A stretch of DNA of 64,000 nt from Streptomyces barringtoniae. Its GTDB lineage: Bacteria > Actinomycetota > Actinomycetes > Streptomycetales > Streptomycetaceae. A model generated the notes under the pieces. The model had not been told where the DNA came from, ran no database searches, and saw nothing but the letters and a program-made list of their open reading frames with translations. Positions 17,538 to 24,754 of the stretch are shown here, one piece after another; position 1 is the stretch's first letter, and each line of letters begins with the position of its first letter. Both the position numbers and the translations under genes were made by a program. The stretch spans positions 124,001 to 188,000 of the forward strand of contig NZ_JAJHNP010000016.1 in assembly GCF_020819595.1 (NCBI RefSeq). The letters run 5' to 3'.

Positions 17538-18989
17538 TCAGGCGGGCTTGGCGATCACGACGAACTTGTTCTCCTCACGCCGGACGAACTTCAGGAAGCC
17601 CTTGAAGCCGCCGACGCCTTCCAGCACGGAGAAGACGGGAATGAGCGCGACCACGACGATCGGCTCCCACCACTTGCGCCGGCCGCCGACCGACGCGAGC
17701 GCGTTCAGCCGCAGCCCCTCCCAGTAGGTCCAGATGACATAGGCGAAGTTGAGGGCCCACAGGATGACGATCGACTGGGTGGCCGGCGAGGTGTTCAGGT
17801 CGCCGACCAGCAGGCCGATGCACAGCACCGCGACGATGTGCTGGAGCGGGCCGAGGATCCAGGTGGCCACGCAGATCGAGAGGAACCAGCGATAGCGCCA
17901 GGGGACGGCCTTGTTGAAGCAGAGGGCGACCAGGCCCCAGGCCCACCGCTCGCGCTGCTTGACGAAGTCGCGGGCGGTGGCGGGAGAGGCGCCATAGCAG
18001 CGGCCGTTGAACCAGTCGCTGCGGCCCGGGTACGTGCGGCAGAAGGTCAGCGCGAGGCGGGCGTCCTCGACGATCTCCTTCGGGCCGAAGTCCCAGCCGA
18101 TGGTGGCTTCGATGGAGGCCCGCAGCACCAGCAGCTCGCCGTGCACGCCGGCCGCCGGGGTGCCGAGTCCGGTGAGCGCCCGGAACCGGGCGATGTCGTC
18201 GGCGGGGCGCACCGCGTCGGCGAGCCAGGTGAAGAGGTTGACCCCGTTCTCGCGCGGATACGTCAGGATGCCCTGGGCCATGTGTTTGGCCTCGTCGGGG
18301 CGGGCACGGCGCTGCCGGTTGATGAACTGGGCCAGCGACGAGGCGGTGTCCGGGCCGACACCTGTGTCGTCGTCCATGTGCAGCACCCAGACGTGGTCGA
18401 GTGCTTCGCCCTCGTCGATGCGCAGCTCATGGGCGTAGTGGTTGGCGCGGGCCTTGAAGCGGGTGCCGTTGGCCGGGACGTAGGCCTTGGGAACCGTGAT
18501 CACACGGATCAGCGGGTGCGAGCCGGCGAGTCGGTCGATGGCCTCCGCCGCCTCGCAGCCCTCCTCCGTCAGGACGTCGACGCGCATGGACGGGAACCAT
18601 TCCGGCAGGTGCTCGACGTAGGAGAGGACCGAGCGCTCCAGCGCCGGGTAGGTGTCGTGCCGGCCGATGGTAGGCACCAGGACGATGAGGAAGTCCTCGT
18701 CGACGCGGGCGGGCGGGGTCATCTCATTCAGGCGCCGCACCCGGCGGCGGATGAGCAGGGCTCCCTGGACGCCGACCAGCACGCCGACCACCGGCAGGGA
18801 CCAGACGACGGTGAGCGCCCAGCTCAGGGGCGAGGAGCTCGGCCGGTAGGACCACAGACCGAACGCGAGGAGCAGAACGAACGGCAGCAGGAAGGGCAGG
18901 ATGCCCGGCTTCCAGGAGGCGGTGCGTTGTGCCAGCTTCGTATTGTGGCGCGCATGCGGCACACCCCCGTCGACCAGTGTCGATGCCAT
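17538..18989 (-). CDS. Family 2 glycosyltransferase (processive polysaccharide synthase-like)
   Basis: This 483-residue membrane protein has two N-terminal helices, a cytosolic GT-A domain and four C-terminal helices. Active-site elements are VPTIGRHDTYPALE (nucleotide-sugar side), HMDDDTGVG (metal-binding DxD), KEIVEDARLAL (the acidic ED pair) and KQRERWAWG (QxxRW). These define processive beta-glycan synthases such as cellulose, hyaluronan and Egghead-type mannosyl enzymes. It is the first gene of the four-gene operon running to 13011. The product glycan is not identified; neighbouring mannanase-like and pyrophosphorylase genes suggest a mannose polymer. Confidence 0.9.
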   Translation of the reverse strand: MASTLVDGGVPHARHNTKLAQRTASWKPGILPFLLPFVLLLAFGLWSYRPSSSPLSWALTVVWSLPVVGVLVGVQGALLIRRRVRRLNEMTPPARVDEDFLIVLVPTIGRHDTYPALERSVLSYVEHLPEWFPSMRVDVLTEEGCEAAEAIDRLAGSHPLIRVITVPKAYVPANGTRFKARANHYAHELRIDEGEALDHVWVLHMDDDTGVGPDTASSLAQFINRQRRARPDEAKHMAQGILTYPRENGVNLFTWLADAVRPADDIARFRALTGLGTPAAGVHGELLVLRASIEATIGWDFGPKEIVEDARLALTFCRTYPGRSDWFNGRCYGASPATARDFVKQRERWAWGLVALCFNKAVPWRYRWFLSICVATWILGPLQHIVAVLCIGLLVGDLNTSPATQSIVILWALNFAYVIWTYWEGLRLNALASVGGRRKWWEPIVVVALIPVFSVLEGVGGFKGFLKFVRREENKFVVIAKPA

Positions 18990-19232
18990 GACGACTGCGG
19001 AACTCCAGTGAGATCAGTGGACGCGTCGAGGCAACGGCGGATCCCGCCATGGCCCGCACACCTGGTGCACTCCATGGCGTTTACATCAAGTTGCTGCCCC
19101 GACGCCTTCGGCGGTTCGGCCACGCGCCGCTCAGATGCCCCCCCAGGCGCCCGAACACTGGCCGAACAGGAAGCTGATCATTACACGTACCTGCGATGTG
19201 TGGGATAGGTGTGCAAGGTTTATGTTCAAAAT

Positions 19233-20609
19233 TTAACCGAATCGACTCTTACTCAGCGATCTCCAGTCGGCAGCAGTGATCATCGAGGAGGAGCCGTAGG
19301 TCTGCTTCACATCGGCCGCGGTGTTCTTGTGCCGGGGCTCGGAGACGTTGTCGTACGTCAGTGCCTGCCCCCAGACCGTCCACAGCACCCACGGCGTCCG
19401 GGTCAGGGTCCGGGGCTGGTGTGCGTTGAGCGGCACATGGAAGGACTCGGCGACGATCCGCGGCCTGGCGTACTCCTCCAGGCCGCGGTACCAGACCTCG
19501 GTCCACCCGCCGTCGCCGAACGGCCGGGACGGGCTCCCGCTGTAGTCGTCGACGCCCACGACGTCCACGTAGCGGCCGCCCGGGTAGTAGGTCTTCGGCG
19601 GTCGGCCGTAGGTGCCGTCCCAGGAGTTGGGGGACCACACGAAGACCAGGTTGTGCAAGCCGCGCCGACGCACCAGGAAGTCGTACGTCAGCCGCCACAG
19701 TCTCCGGTACGCGGACGGGTCCTGCCCCGCCCACCAGAAGCCGTGCCCGGGCGCCGTGTTCATCTCGTGGTACGGCCGCAGCAGCACCGGAACGCCCCGC
19801 CCTGCCAGATAGCCCAGGTGATCCGCGAGATACCCGAGGTCGTGCAGCAGAGCCCCGTGCTCGGCAGTGCCCTCGGTGACCACCCTGCCGAACCAGCCGG
19901 GGTCCCCCGCGGCCGGCGAGTTGCGACGCAGCGTCTGCGCGAAGCCCTTGACCGGGCTGCCCGGGTAGGGCTGGTGGAAGGAGAACCCGACAAGACCCGC
20001 CGGGGCGCCGCCGTTGTGCGGCAGGGCGACCTCGGTGCCGGATGAGCAGTCCATGTGGGTGCCCGAGGGGCGGTACGAGCCGTCGGCCGACCGGGGCACG
20101 CCCGCCCACACCCCGACCGCGAGGTCCACGGCATCCTCCACGTACCCCCACTGGGGACGGCAGCTCGGCCAGCCGCGGGAGTAGGAGCGGGGCTCGCCCA
20201 CGGCCCAGCCCGGACGGCCGTAGCCGGGACCGAGGTCGAGCTCCACGAAGGCGGGCAGGCGGCCGGTGATGTCCTGGGCCTTGCGGTAGTAGTAGCCCGG
20301 CTGCTTGGTGCCCCGGTAGTCACCGTACTCCGCGTCGTACCGCTCGTTGTGCAGCTCCACGTGCTGCCCGATCAGGGTCCGGCCCGGCCGGCCTCGCCGC
20401 GCGTCGTTCTCCAGCCCTGCCAGCAGCGCGTACACGCGCCGCGCCGCGTAGGTCGCGTCGGGATCGCGGTGCCGCAGATCCGTGGGAACGGTCTGCTGTG
20501 CACGCCCGTCGTCCGGGGCCTCCCGGCTCAGGGCCCACAGGGCCGCGGGCGCCCCCACCGCGACACCGGCCGCGGCCCCCAGCATCCCGACCCGCCCTCG
20601 CATCCGCAT
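19233..20609 (-). CDS. GH26-like secreted beta-mannanase
   Basis: This 458-residue protein starts at the ATG at 20609 behind AGGGGG. It has an Arg-rich twin-arginine-free signal region (RMRGRVGMLGAAAGVAVGAPAAL), then a clan GH-A barrel. GH26 hallmarks are RPYHEMNTAPGHGFWWAG with the acid/base Glu, followed by YRRLWRLTYDFL and NLVFVWSPN, and IVAESFHV with the nucleophile Glu. GH26 enzymes cleave beta-1,4-mannan or beta-1,3-xylan. It is encoded beside, on the same strand as, the exopolysaccharide operon (243 bases away), so it may act on the same polymer or be independent plant-mannan degradation. Confidence 0.85.
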   Translation of the reverse strand: MRMRGRVGMLGAAAGVAVGAPAALWALSREAPDDGRAQQTVPTDLRHRDPDATYAARRVYALLAGLENDARRGRPGRTLIGQHVELHNERYDAEYGDYRGTKQPGYYYRKAQDITGRLPAFVELDLGPGYGRPGWAVGEPRSYSRGWPSCRPQWGYVEDAVDLAVGVWAGVPRSADGSYRPSGTHMDCSSGTEVALPHNGGAPAGLVGFSFHQPYPGSPVKGFAQTLRRNSPAAGDPGWFGRVVTEGTAEHGALLHDLGYLADHLGYLAGRGVPVLLRPYHEMNTAPGHGFWWAGQDPSAYRRLWRLTYDFLVRRRGLHNLVFVWSPNSWDGTYGRPPKTYYPGGRYVDVVGVDDYSGSPSRPFGDGGWTEVWYRGLEEYARPRIVAESFHVPLNAHQPRTLTRTPWVLWTVWGQALTYDNVSEPRHKNTAADVKQTYGSSSMITAADWRSLSKSRFG

Positions 20610-20645
20610 TGGTCCCCCTGGGTTCGGCGGCAAAGGGGGAGCGTC

Positions 20646-20870
20646 TCACGAGGAGACGGAGGGCTGATGTGAAGGCCCGCGCGGCGCGCGGATCCGGCCC
20701 TGGGCACGAGCGCGCTGGCGGTGGCACAGTTCCAGCTCGGCGGGCGGGGCGCTCTTGGCGCTGGTGGCGAAGCAGGTCAGCCGCATCCCGTCGGCGTCGG
20801 TGAGGCGCAACTGGGCGCCCAGGTGCGGGCGCTCCTCGCGGACGCTCAGCCCTGTCTCCTTCGGCCACGA
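20646..20870 (-). pseudogene. IS1380-family transposase C-terminal fragment
   Basis: The minus-strand reading SVREERPHLGAQLRLTDADG, then MRLTCFATSAK, then AELELCHRQRARAQGRIRAP, matches the catalytic-end portion of IS1380 transposases (RPHPGAQLR-TDxDG ... FATNT ... DLELRHRRRARxExRIR). Only about 65-75 residues remain, with no upstream DDE portion and no visible terminal inverted repeats. It is an insertion-sequence relic between two secreted hydrolase genes. Confidence 0.65.
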
Positions 20871-20983
20871 TCGGGAGATGTGACTCGTACCCTGGACCGT
20901 GCCGCCCCGTCCCGTTGCCCCCGGGCCATCGTGCCCCCCAATCGCCCCCGTTCCGTTAGCCGGAGGTCGGCCGCTGATGTGGG

Positions 20984-22759
20984 TCACCTGCCGCGCGAAG
21001 TCCTGCTGCGGCGTACGCGAAGTACCAGCACGGAGCCTGCAGCGAGGGCCAGCAGGCCGCCGACGGCGCTATAGGTGACAGCGTTGCTCATCCCGGTGGA
21101 AGCCAGGCCGCCGGCTGTGTTGCTCCGGTCCGGTCGGCCGAGGGGTGCGCCGGCCGCCGTGGCCTGCGCTCGGGTGCCGTTCGTGCCTGAGGCGGAGGCA
21201 ACCGGGGCAGCGGCGGTCGGTGTGGGGGCGGGAGACGGGGTGTCGGTGCGGGTGGTCGCGGACGAGGGCTTCAGCTGGAGAGTCGTGATCGAGTACGGGG
21301 GCAGCGTCTGTGCGGCCGCCGTTCCTCGCGTCGCCGTGGTCAGGGCGGTGCCGCCCTTGGTGTACGAGACGGTCCTGACCGTTCCTCGGGCCGGGGTGTA
21401 CCCGGTGTAGGAGAGCGACACCTGTGCCGCGTTCTGCGGGTTCTTGTTGATCAGCATGACGTTCAGGCCGCCGTTGCTGCTCCGTACCGCGTGCACGGCG
21501 ACCGACGGGTTGGCCGAGGACGCCTTGACCATGGTGTCGCCGGGCTGCGCGAGTGAGGTCAGCGAGCGGATGCCCCAGTAGGTGGGGAAGGGCGTCTCGC
21601 GCGCCGGTTCGCAGGTCCCGCCGGAGCATCCTCCGACGGAGAGCACGCCGCCGTCCTGGTAGTCGGTCTCGCCGTTGACGGTGGTGGGCTTGCCCGGCCC
21701 GTTGTGCAGGTCCCACCAGTCGACGTTGACGGCCCCCTGTTCGAGCCAGCTCATGTACGTGTCCGGCGCGAACAGAGCCGCGGCCTGGCTGGTCTGGGCC
21801 GGTGACATGGCACTGGAGGTCTCGGTGACCGCGATCTTCACCGAGGCGGCGTGCGGGCCTGCGTAGGTGTGGAGCAGCGAGCGCACCGCGGAGGTGGTGC
21901 CGGCGATCTGGGCGGGGGTTTTCAGGATGTCGGCCGTGCCGGCACCGTTCGGGTACCAGTGGATGATGACGAAGTCGATCGACTTGCCCGCGATGGAGAG
22001 CACCGTGTGGTTCCAGTCGGCGTCGTCGCCGGCAGCTTTCACCCCGTCCGGCCAGGAGCCCGGTGTGTTGAGCACCGCCCCGATCTTCACCTTCGGGTCC
22101 ACGGCCTTCATCGCTTTCGCGTAGGCGAGCAGGTTCTTCGCGTACTCCCTCGGGCTTTTGTCGGCGTGGTTGTCGACCTCCCATTTGCTGCCGTAGTACC
22201 CGTTGCCGGAGACCTCGTTGCCGATCTCCCAGTACTTCACGCCGTAGTGCTTGTCGATGTTGGCGTACTTGACCCAGCCGGCGGCCTCCTGCGGGGTGCC
22301 GGACCCGTAGTTGGCGGTGATGATCGGCTGGGCGCCGACCTTCTTCGCGGTGGCCATGAAGTGGTCGAAGTCGGTGCCCGGTGCGGCCCAGCTGCCGCCG
22401 GTCACGGTGTGGGTCTTCCAGTGGTAGGCGTCCGCGACCGAGCCGCCGGGGAAGCGCAGCTGCCGGACTCCGGCGGCCTTCATCAGCGACGCCGCCGAGG
22501 GGTCGTTCATGTAGGTGTCGTAGACCGCGGTGTTGAGGCCGACGCCGGTGCTGGGCACCGTGCCCAGGGAGGTACCGGCATCCACCGTGATGTCGACGGC
22601 CGGCGCGGCGCCCGCGCTGAGTGCCAGGGCGCCGGCACCGGCGCCGGCCACGAGTGCGGCCACCGCGCCCGCGACCATGCGGCGGCGTGTGCGGTTACGG
22701 CGGTGCGTACGGCCTCGAGGCATCGGCTGCTCGGTGGTTGTCGGGTCGTCAGGTGACAC
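20984..22759 (-). CDS. LAXTG-anchored GH39/GH51-like glycosidase (arabinofuranosidase type)
   Basis: This 591-residue protein starts at a GTG seven bases after GGGAG. It has an Arg-rich signal peptide, a clan GH-A barrel with WEIGNEVSGNG (acid/base Glu after Asn) and KIAVTETSSAM (nucleophile Glu), a beta-sandwich ending near residue 500, and a Thr/Pro/Ser linker. The last part is a sortase signal: GGLASTG, a hydrophobic helix (AVGGLLALAAGSVLVL) and the tail RVRRSRTSRGR. LAXTG is the class E sortase motif of Streptomyces, so the enzyme should be attached to the wall. A bipartite GCGGCAACCTT motif lies 76-109 bases upstream. Confidence 0.82.
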   Translation of the reverse strand: MSPDDPTTTEQPMPRGRTHRRNRTRRRMVAGAVAALVAGAGAGALALSAGAAPAVDITVDAGTSLGTVPSTGVGLNTAVYDTYMNDPSAASLMKAAGVRQLRFPGGSVADAYHWKTHTVTGGSWAAPGTDFDHFMATAKKVGAQPIITANYGSGTPQEAAGWVKYANIDKHYGVKYWEIGNEVSGNGYYGSKWEVDNHADKSPREYAKNLLAYAKAMKAVDPKVKIGAVLNTPGSWPDGVKAAGDDADWNHTVLSIAGKSIDFVIIHWYPNGAGTADILKTPAQIAGTTSAVRSLLHTYAGPHAASVKIAVTETSSAMSPAQTSQAAALFAPDTYMSWLEQGAVNVDWWDLHNGPGKPTTVNGETDYQDGGVLSVGGCSGGTCEPARETPFPTYWGIRSLTSLAQPGDTMVKASSANPSVAVHAVRSSNGGLNVMLINKNPQNAAQVSLSYTGYTPARGTVRTVSYTKGGTALTTATRGTAAAQTLPPYSITTLQLKPSSATTRTDTPSPAPTPTAAAPVASASGTNGTRAQATAAGAPLGRPDRSNTAGGLASTGMSNAVTYSAVGGLLALAAGSVLVLRVRRSRTSRGR

Positions 22760-22834
22760 GTGTGGCTCCCGATCGGAGTGCGTGGATACGGGCGGCGTGG
22801 TGCAGCTGACTGCGCTCGCCGTGGTTGGTGCACC

Positions 22835-22868
22835 CCTAGGTGGCCGCGCGGGGTGGAAAGGTTGCCGC
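22835..22868 (-). promoter_or_regulatory. Bipartite GCGGCAACCTT motif, copy a
   Basis: On the minus strand the DNA reads GCGGCAACCTT, 10 bases, then GCGGCCACCTAG. It lies upstream of the LAXTG glycosidase gene. The same two-part motif occurs at 22933, 24680 and 29461 with identical spacing, each upstream of a secreted-protein gene. Confidence 0.6.
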
Positions 22869-22932
22869 CGTATCCGGTGTTCTTCAGATCTCTTTGGTGC
22901 CGTGCACCGGGGGCCGAGAAAACAGCGTCGGG

Positions 22933-22964
22933 GCGGCAACCTTCTCGTCTCCTGCGGCAACTGG
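22933..22964 (+). promoter_or_regulatory. Bipartite GCGGCAACCTT motif, copy d
   Basis: GCGGCAACCTT, 10 bases, then GCGGCAACTGG. The GCGGCAAC half is repeated at exactly 21 bases. It lies 38 bases before the short lipoprotein-like ORF at 23003 and about 290 before the ECF sigma gene. Confidence 0.6.
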
Positions 22965-23002
22965 GAGCCGGAAGGCCGAGTCGGACTACCGGATGGACGG
23001 GC

Positions 23003-23191
23003 ATGAGGGCAACGAAGCACGCCGCGCCGCAACCGTGGCGCAGGCGCGGACTGGTCACGGGCATTCCCTTGGCGCTGCTGGTCGTCGGTGTGCCGGCGTG
23101 CCGTCCCCCCCGGGAGCGGAATCGGTGTCAGCCTTCACCGGCCCGCAACCGAGCACGACCGCCGTTCGGATCCCGGGCTGGGCACTGTTAG
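23003..23191 (+). pseudogene. Remnant of a lipoprotein gene
   Basis: This 62-residue ORF starts at an ATG and shows an Arg-rich n-region, a hydrophobic core (LVTGIPLALLVVG) and a lipobox-like VPAC. After the Cys it degenerates at a run of seven C residues; a shifted frame reads on as GAESVSAFTGPQPSTTAVRI. I infer a signal sequence left from a truncated or frameshifted lipoprotein, perhaps a lost sugar hydrolase given its copy of the bipartite promoter motif. It may alternatively be non-coding. The remainder up to 23253 is the leader of the sigma factor gene. Confidence 0.35.
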
Positions 23192-23253
23192 GCTGCGCCC
23201 CCATTGTTAAACGCGCAACTAACGCGCACATCATTGCCAGGAGAGGGCGGGGG

Positions 23254-23784
23254 ATGCTCCTCGATGACGCGTCCGCGGAGTTCCACGAATTCTTCGAACG
23301 CCACTATGCCGAACTCGCCCGTCTGGCATACCTCCTGACCGGCGAGACCGACGCGGCGGACGACCTCGCGGCGGATGCCCTGGTCGCCCTGTGGCAGCGC
23401 TGGGACCGGTTGCGGCAGGCCGACCACCCGCTCGCCTACGCCCGAGGTGTGGTGGCCAACCTGGCGCGCGGACGGATCCGCAGCGCGGTGCGCGAGCGAC
23501 TCCGGATCACGCTGTTCTGGTCCCGCAGCCCCGAGAAGGTGGAGGGGCCGGACATGGCGGCCGTGCTGGACGTCCGCGCGGCGCTCGCCCGGCTGCCGTT
23601 CCGCAAGCGCGCCTGCGTGGTGCTGCGGCACGCCTTCGACCTGTCGGAGAAGGACACGGCGGCAGCGCTGGGCATATCGGTCGGTACGGTGAAGAGCCAG
23701 ACCTCGAAGGGAATGGCCGAGCTGGAAAGGATACTGGGCGCGCGAGCGGTCGGGGACCTGGTGGCAGGGAGGAGGAACCGGTGA
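23254..23784 (+). CDS. ECF RNA polymerase sigma factor (SigE-family type)
   Basis: This 176-residue sigma-70 protein has region 2 (FHEFFERHYAELARLAYLLTGETDAADDLAADALVALWQRW) and region 4 (LPFRKRACVVLRHAFDLSEKDTAAALGISVGTVKSQTSKGMAELE) with no region 3, as in the SigE-type actinobacterial ECF subgroup. An AGGAGA site precedes the ATG. Its stop overlaps the GTG of the next gene, which encodes a membrane protein that may restrain it. It sits in the middle of secreted glycosidase genes that share a promoter-like motif and is a candidate to read that motif. Confidence 0.88.
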   Translation: MLLDDASAEFHEFFERHYAELARLAYLLTGETDAADDLAADALVALWQRWDRLRQADHPLAYARGVVANLARGRIRSAVRERLRITLFWSRSPEKVEGPDMAAVLDVRAALARLPFRKRACVVLRHAFDLSEKDTAAALGISVGTVKSQTSKGMAELERILGARAVGDLVAGRRNR

Positions 23785-24566
23785 ACGAGGAGATCGCCCG
23801 TCGGCTGCGCGAGGCCGCCGAGGCCCACCGGCCCGACCGTGCGAGGATGCTGGCCCGGGTGCAACGCGGCATGGCCGGCCCCGCCGTCCGCCACCGCGCC
23901 AGGCCGTTCGCGAGGTCCGGTACCAGGGTCGCGCTCGCCGGGCTCGCCGCCACCGGCATCCTGGCGACCGGCGGCCTCGCCGTCGCCGCCATCGTCGCGC
24001 ACTCGTCGCCGTCGGCCACCGTGACCACGCCTGCCACCCCGTCCCCGACCGTCAGCTCCCCGCACCCGACATCGGGCCGCCCCACCCCCATCGCGCCGGC
24101 CCCGGCCACCACCCCGGGCAGCTCACGCCCGACTCCGCCGACCGCCAGTCCATCACCGTCCGCCGGCGAGAGCCAGAACGGGGCGCTGTGGTCGGCCGGC
24201 TCGGTGGACCCGCACAGCACCGTCTACTGGACGCAGAGCAACCTCGCCCTCAAGACGACCCAGCCGCTCACCTCGCTCACGATCGAGATGCGGATCGTGC
24301 AGACCGGCGGGGTGAAGAACACCGGCACCTGGCAGACCCTGCCGAGCGCTGACTTCACCGTCACCACCCAGGAGGCCGGCGGCACGCTGGTCTACCGCTG
24401 GGTCCTCAAGCCGGGCCTGACCGTGCCGGCCGGGAGCTATGAGTTTGCCGCCCAGTTCAACAACGGCACCGGCGTGCGCAGCGCCGCGGGCGACGGCTAC
24501 CGCGTCGACGCGCAGGGTTCGGGCGGCTCCGCGTCGGTCCGGGGAGGGTTCGTCCCGACCCGGTGA
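23781..24566 (+). CDS. Membrane-anchored putative anti-sigma/partner protein
   Basis: This 261-residue protein starts at a GTG overlapping the sigma gene stop (GTGA). Residues 1-45 are a charged cytoplasmic segment (EEIARRLREAAEAHRPDRARML), followed by one membrane helix (about 50-72) and a long Thr/Pro/Ser linker. The extracellular domain (about 135-261) is beta-rich, with VDPHSTVYWTQSNLALKT and WVLKPGLTVPAGSYEFAAQF. No HxxxCxxC zinc motif is present, so it is not a classical ZAS anti-sigma factor. Coupling and topology suggest it carries an outside signal to the sigma factor. Confidence 0.65.
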   Translation: MNEEIARRLREAAEAHRPDRARMLARVQRGMAGPAVRHRARPFARSGTRVALAGLAATGILATGGLAVAAIVAHSSPSATVTTPATPSPTVSSPHPTSGRPTPIAPAPATTPGSSRPTPPTASPSPSAGESQNGALWSAGSVDPHSTVYWTQSNLALKTTQPLTSLTIEMRIVQTGGVKNTGTWQTLPSADFTVTTQEAGGTLVYRWVLKPGLTVPAGSYEFAAQFNNGTGVRSAAGDGYRVDAQGSGGSASVRGGFVPTR

Positions 24567-24679
24567 ACGCCACTGTGCGGCAAGGGGACGAGGCCCCTTG
24601 CCGCACAGCTCGATGGGAGAACAAGTAGTGGCACTCGGCGGGGACAGTGACGGCGGCCGTGAAAATTCTTCCCTCGATC

Positions 24680-24711
24680 GCGGCAACCTTTGTGTGCGTG
24701 GCGGCAACTGG
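24680..24711 (+). promoter_or_regulatory. Bipartite GCGGCAACCTT motif, copy b
   Basis: GCGGCAACCTT, 10 bases, then GCGGCAACTGG, ending 43 bases before the ATG of the GH10-GH62 gene. The two halves repeat at 21 bases as in copy d. Confidence 0.62.
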
Positions 24712-24754
24712 CGGGTAACCAGGGCCGGATCAGGGCCCGTTGTGCCAGAAGGAC

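Noticed and set aside
22840..23253. N-terminal extension of the ECF sigma factor open to 22840
   Set aside because: The sigma-70 region 2 begins right after the ATG at 23254, which has an AGGAGA site; the upstream stretch matches no sigma domain.
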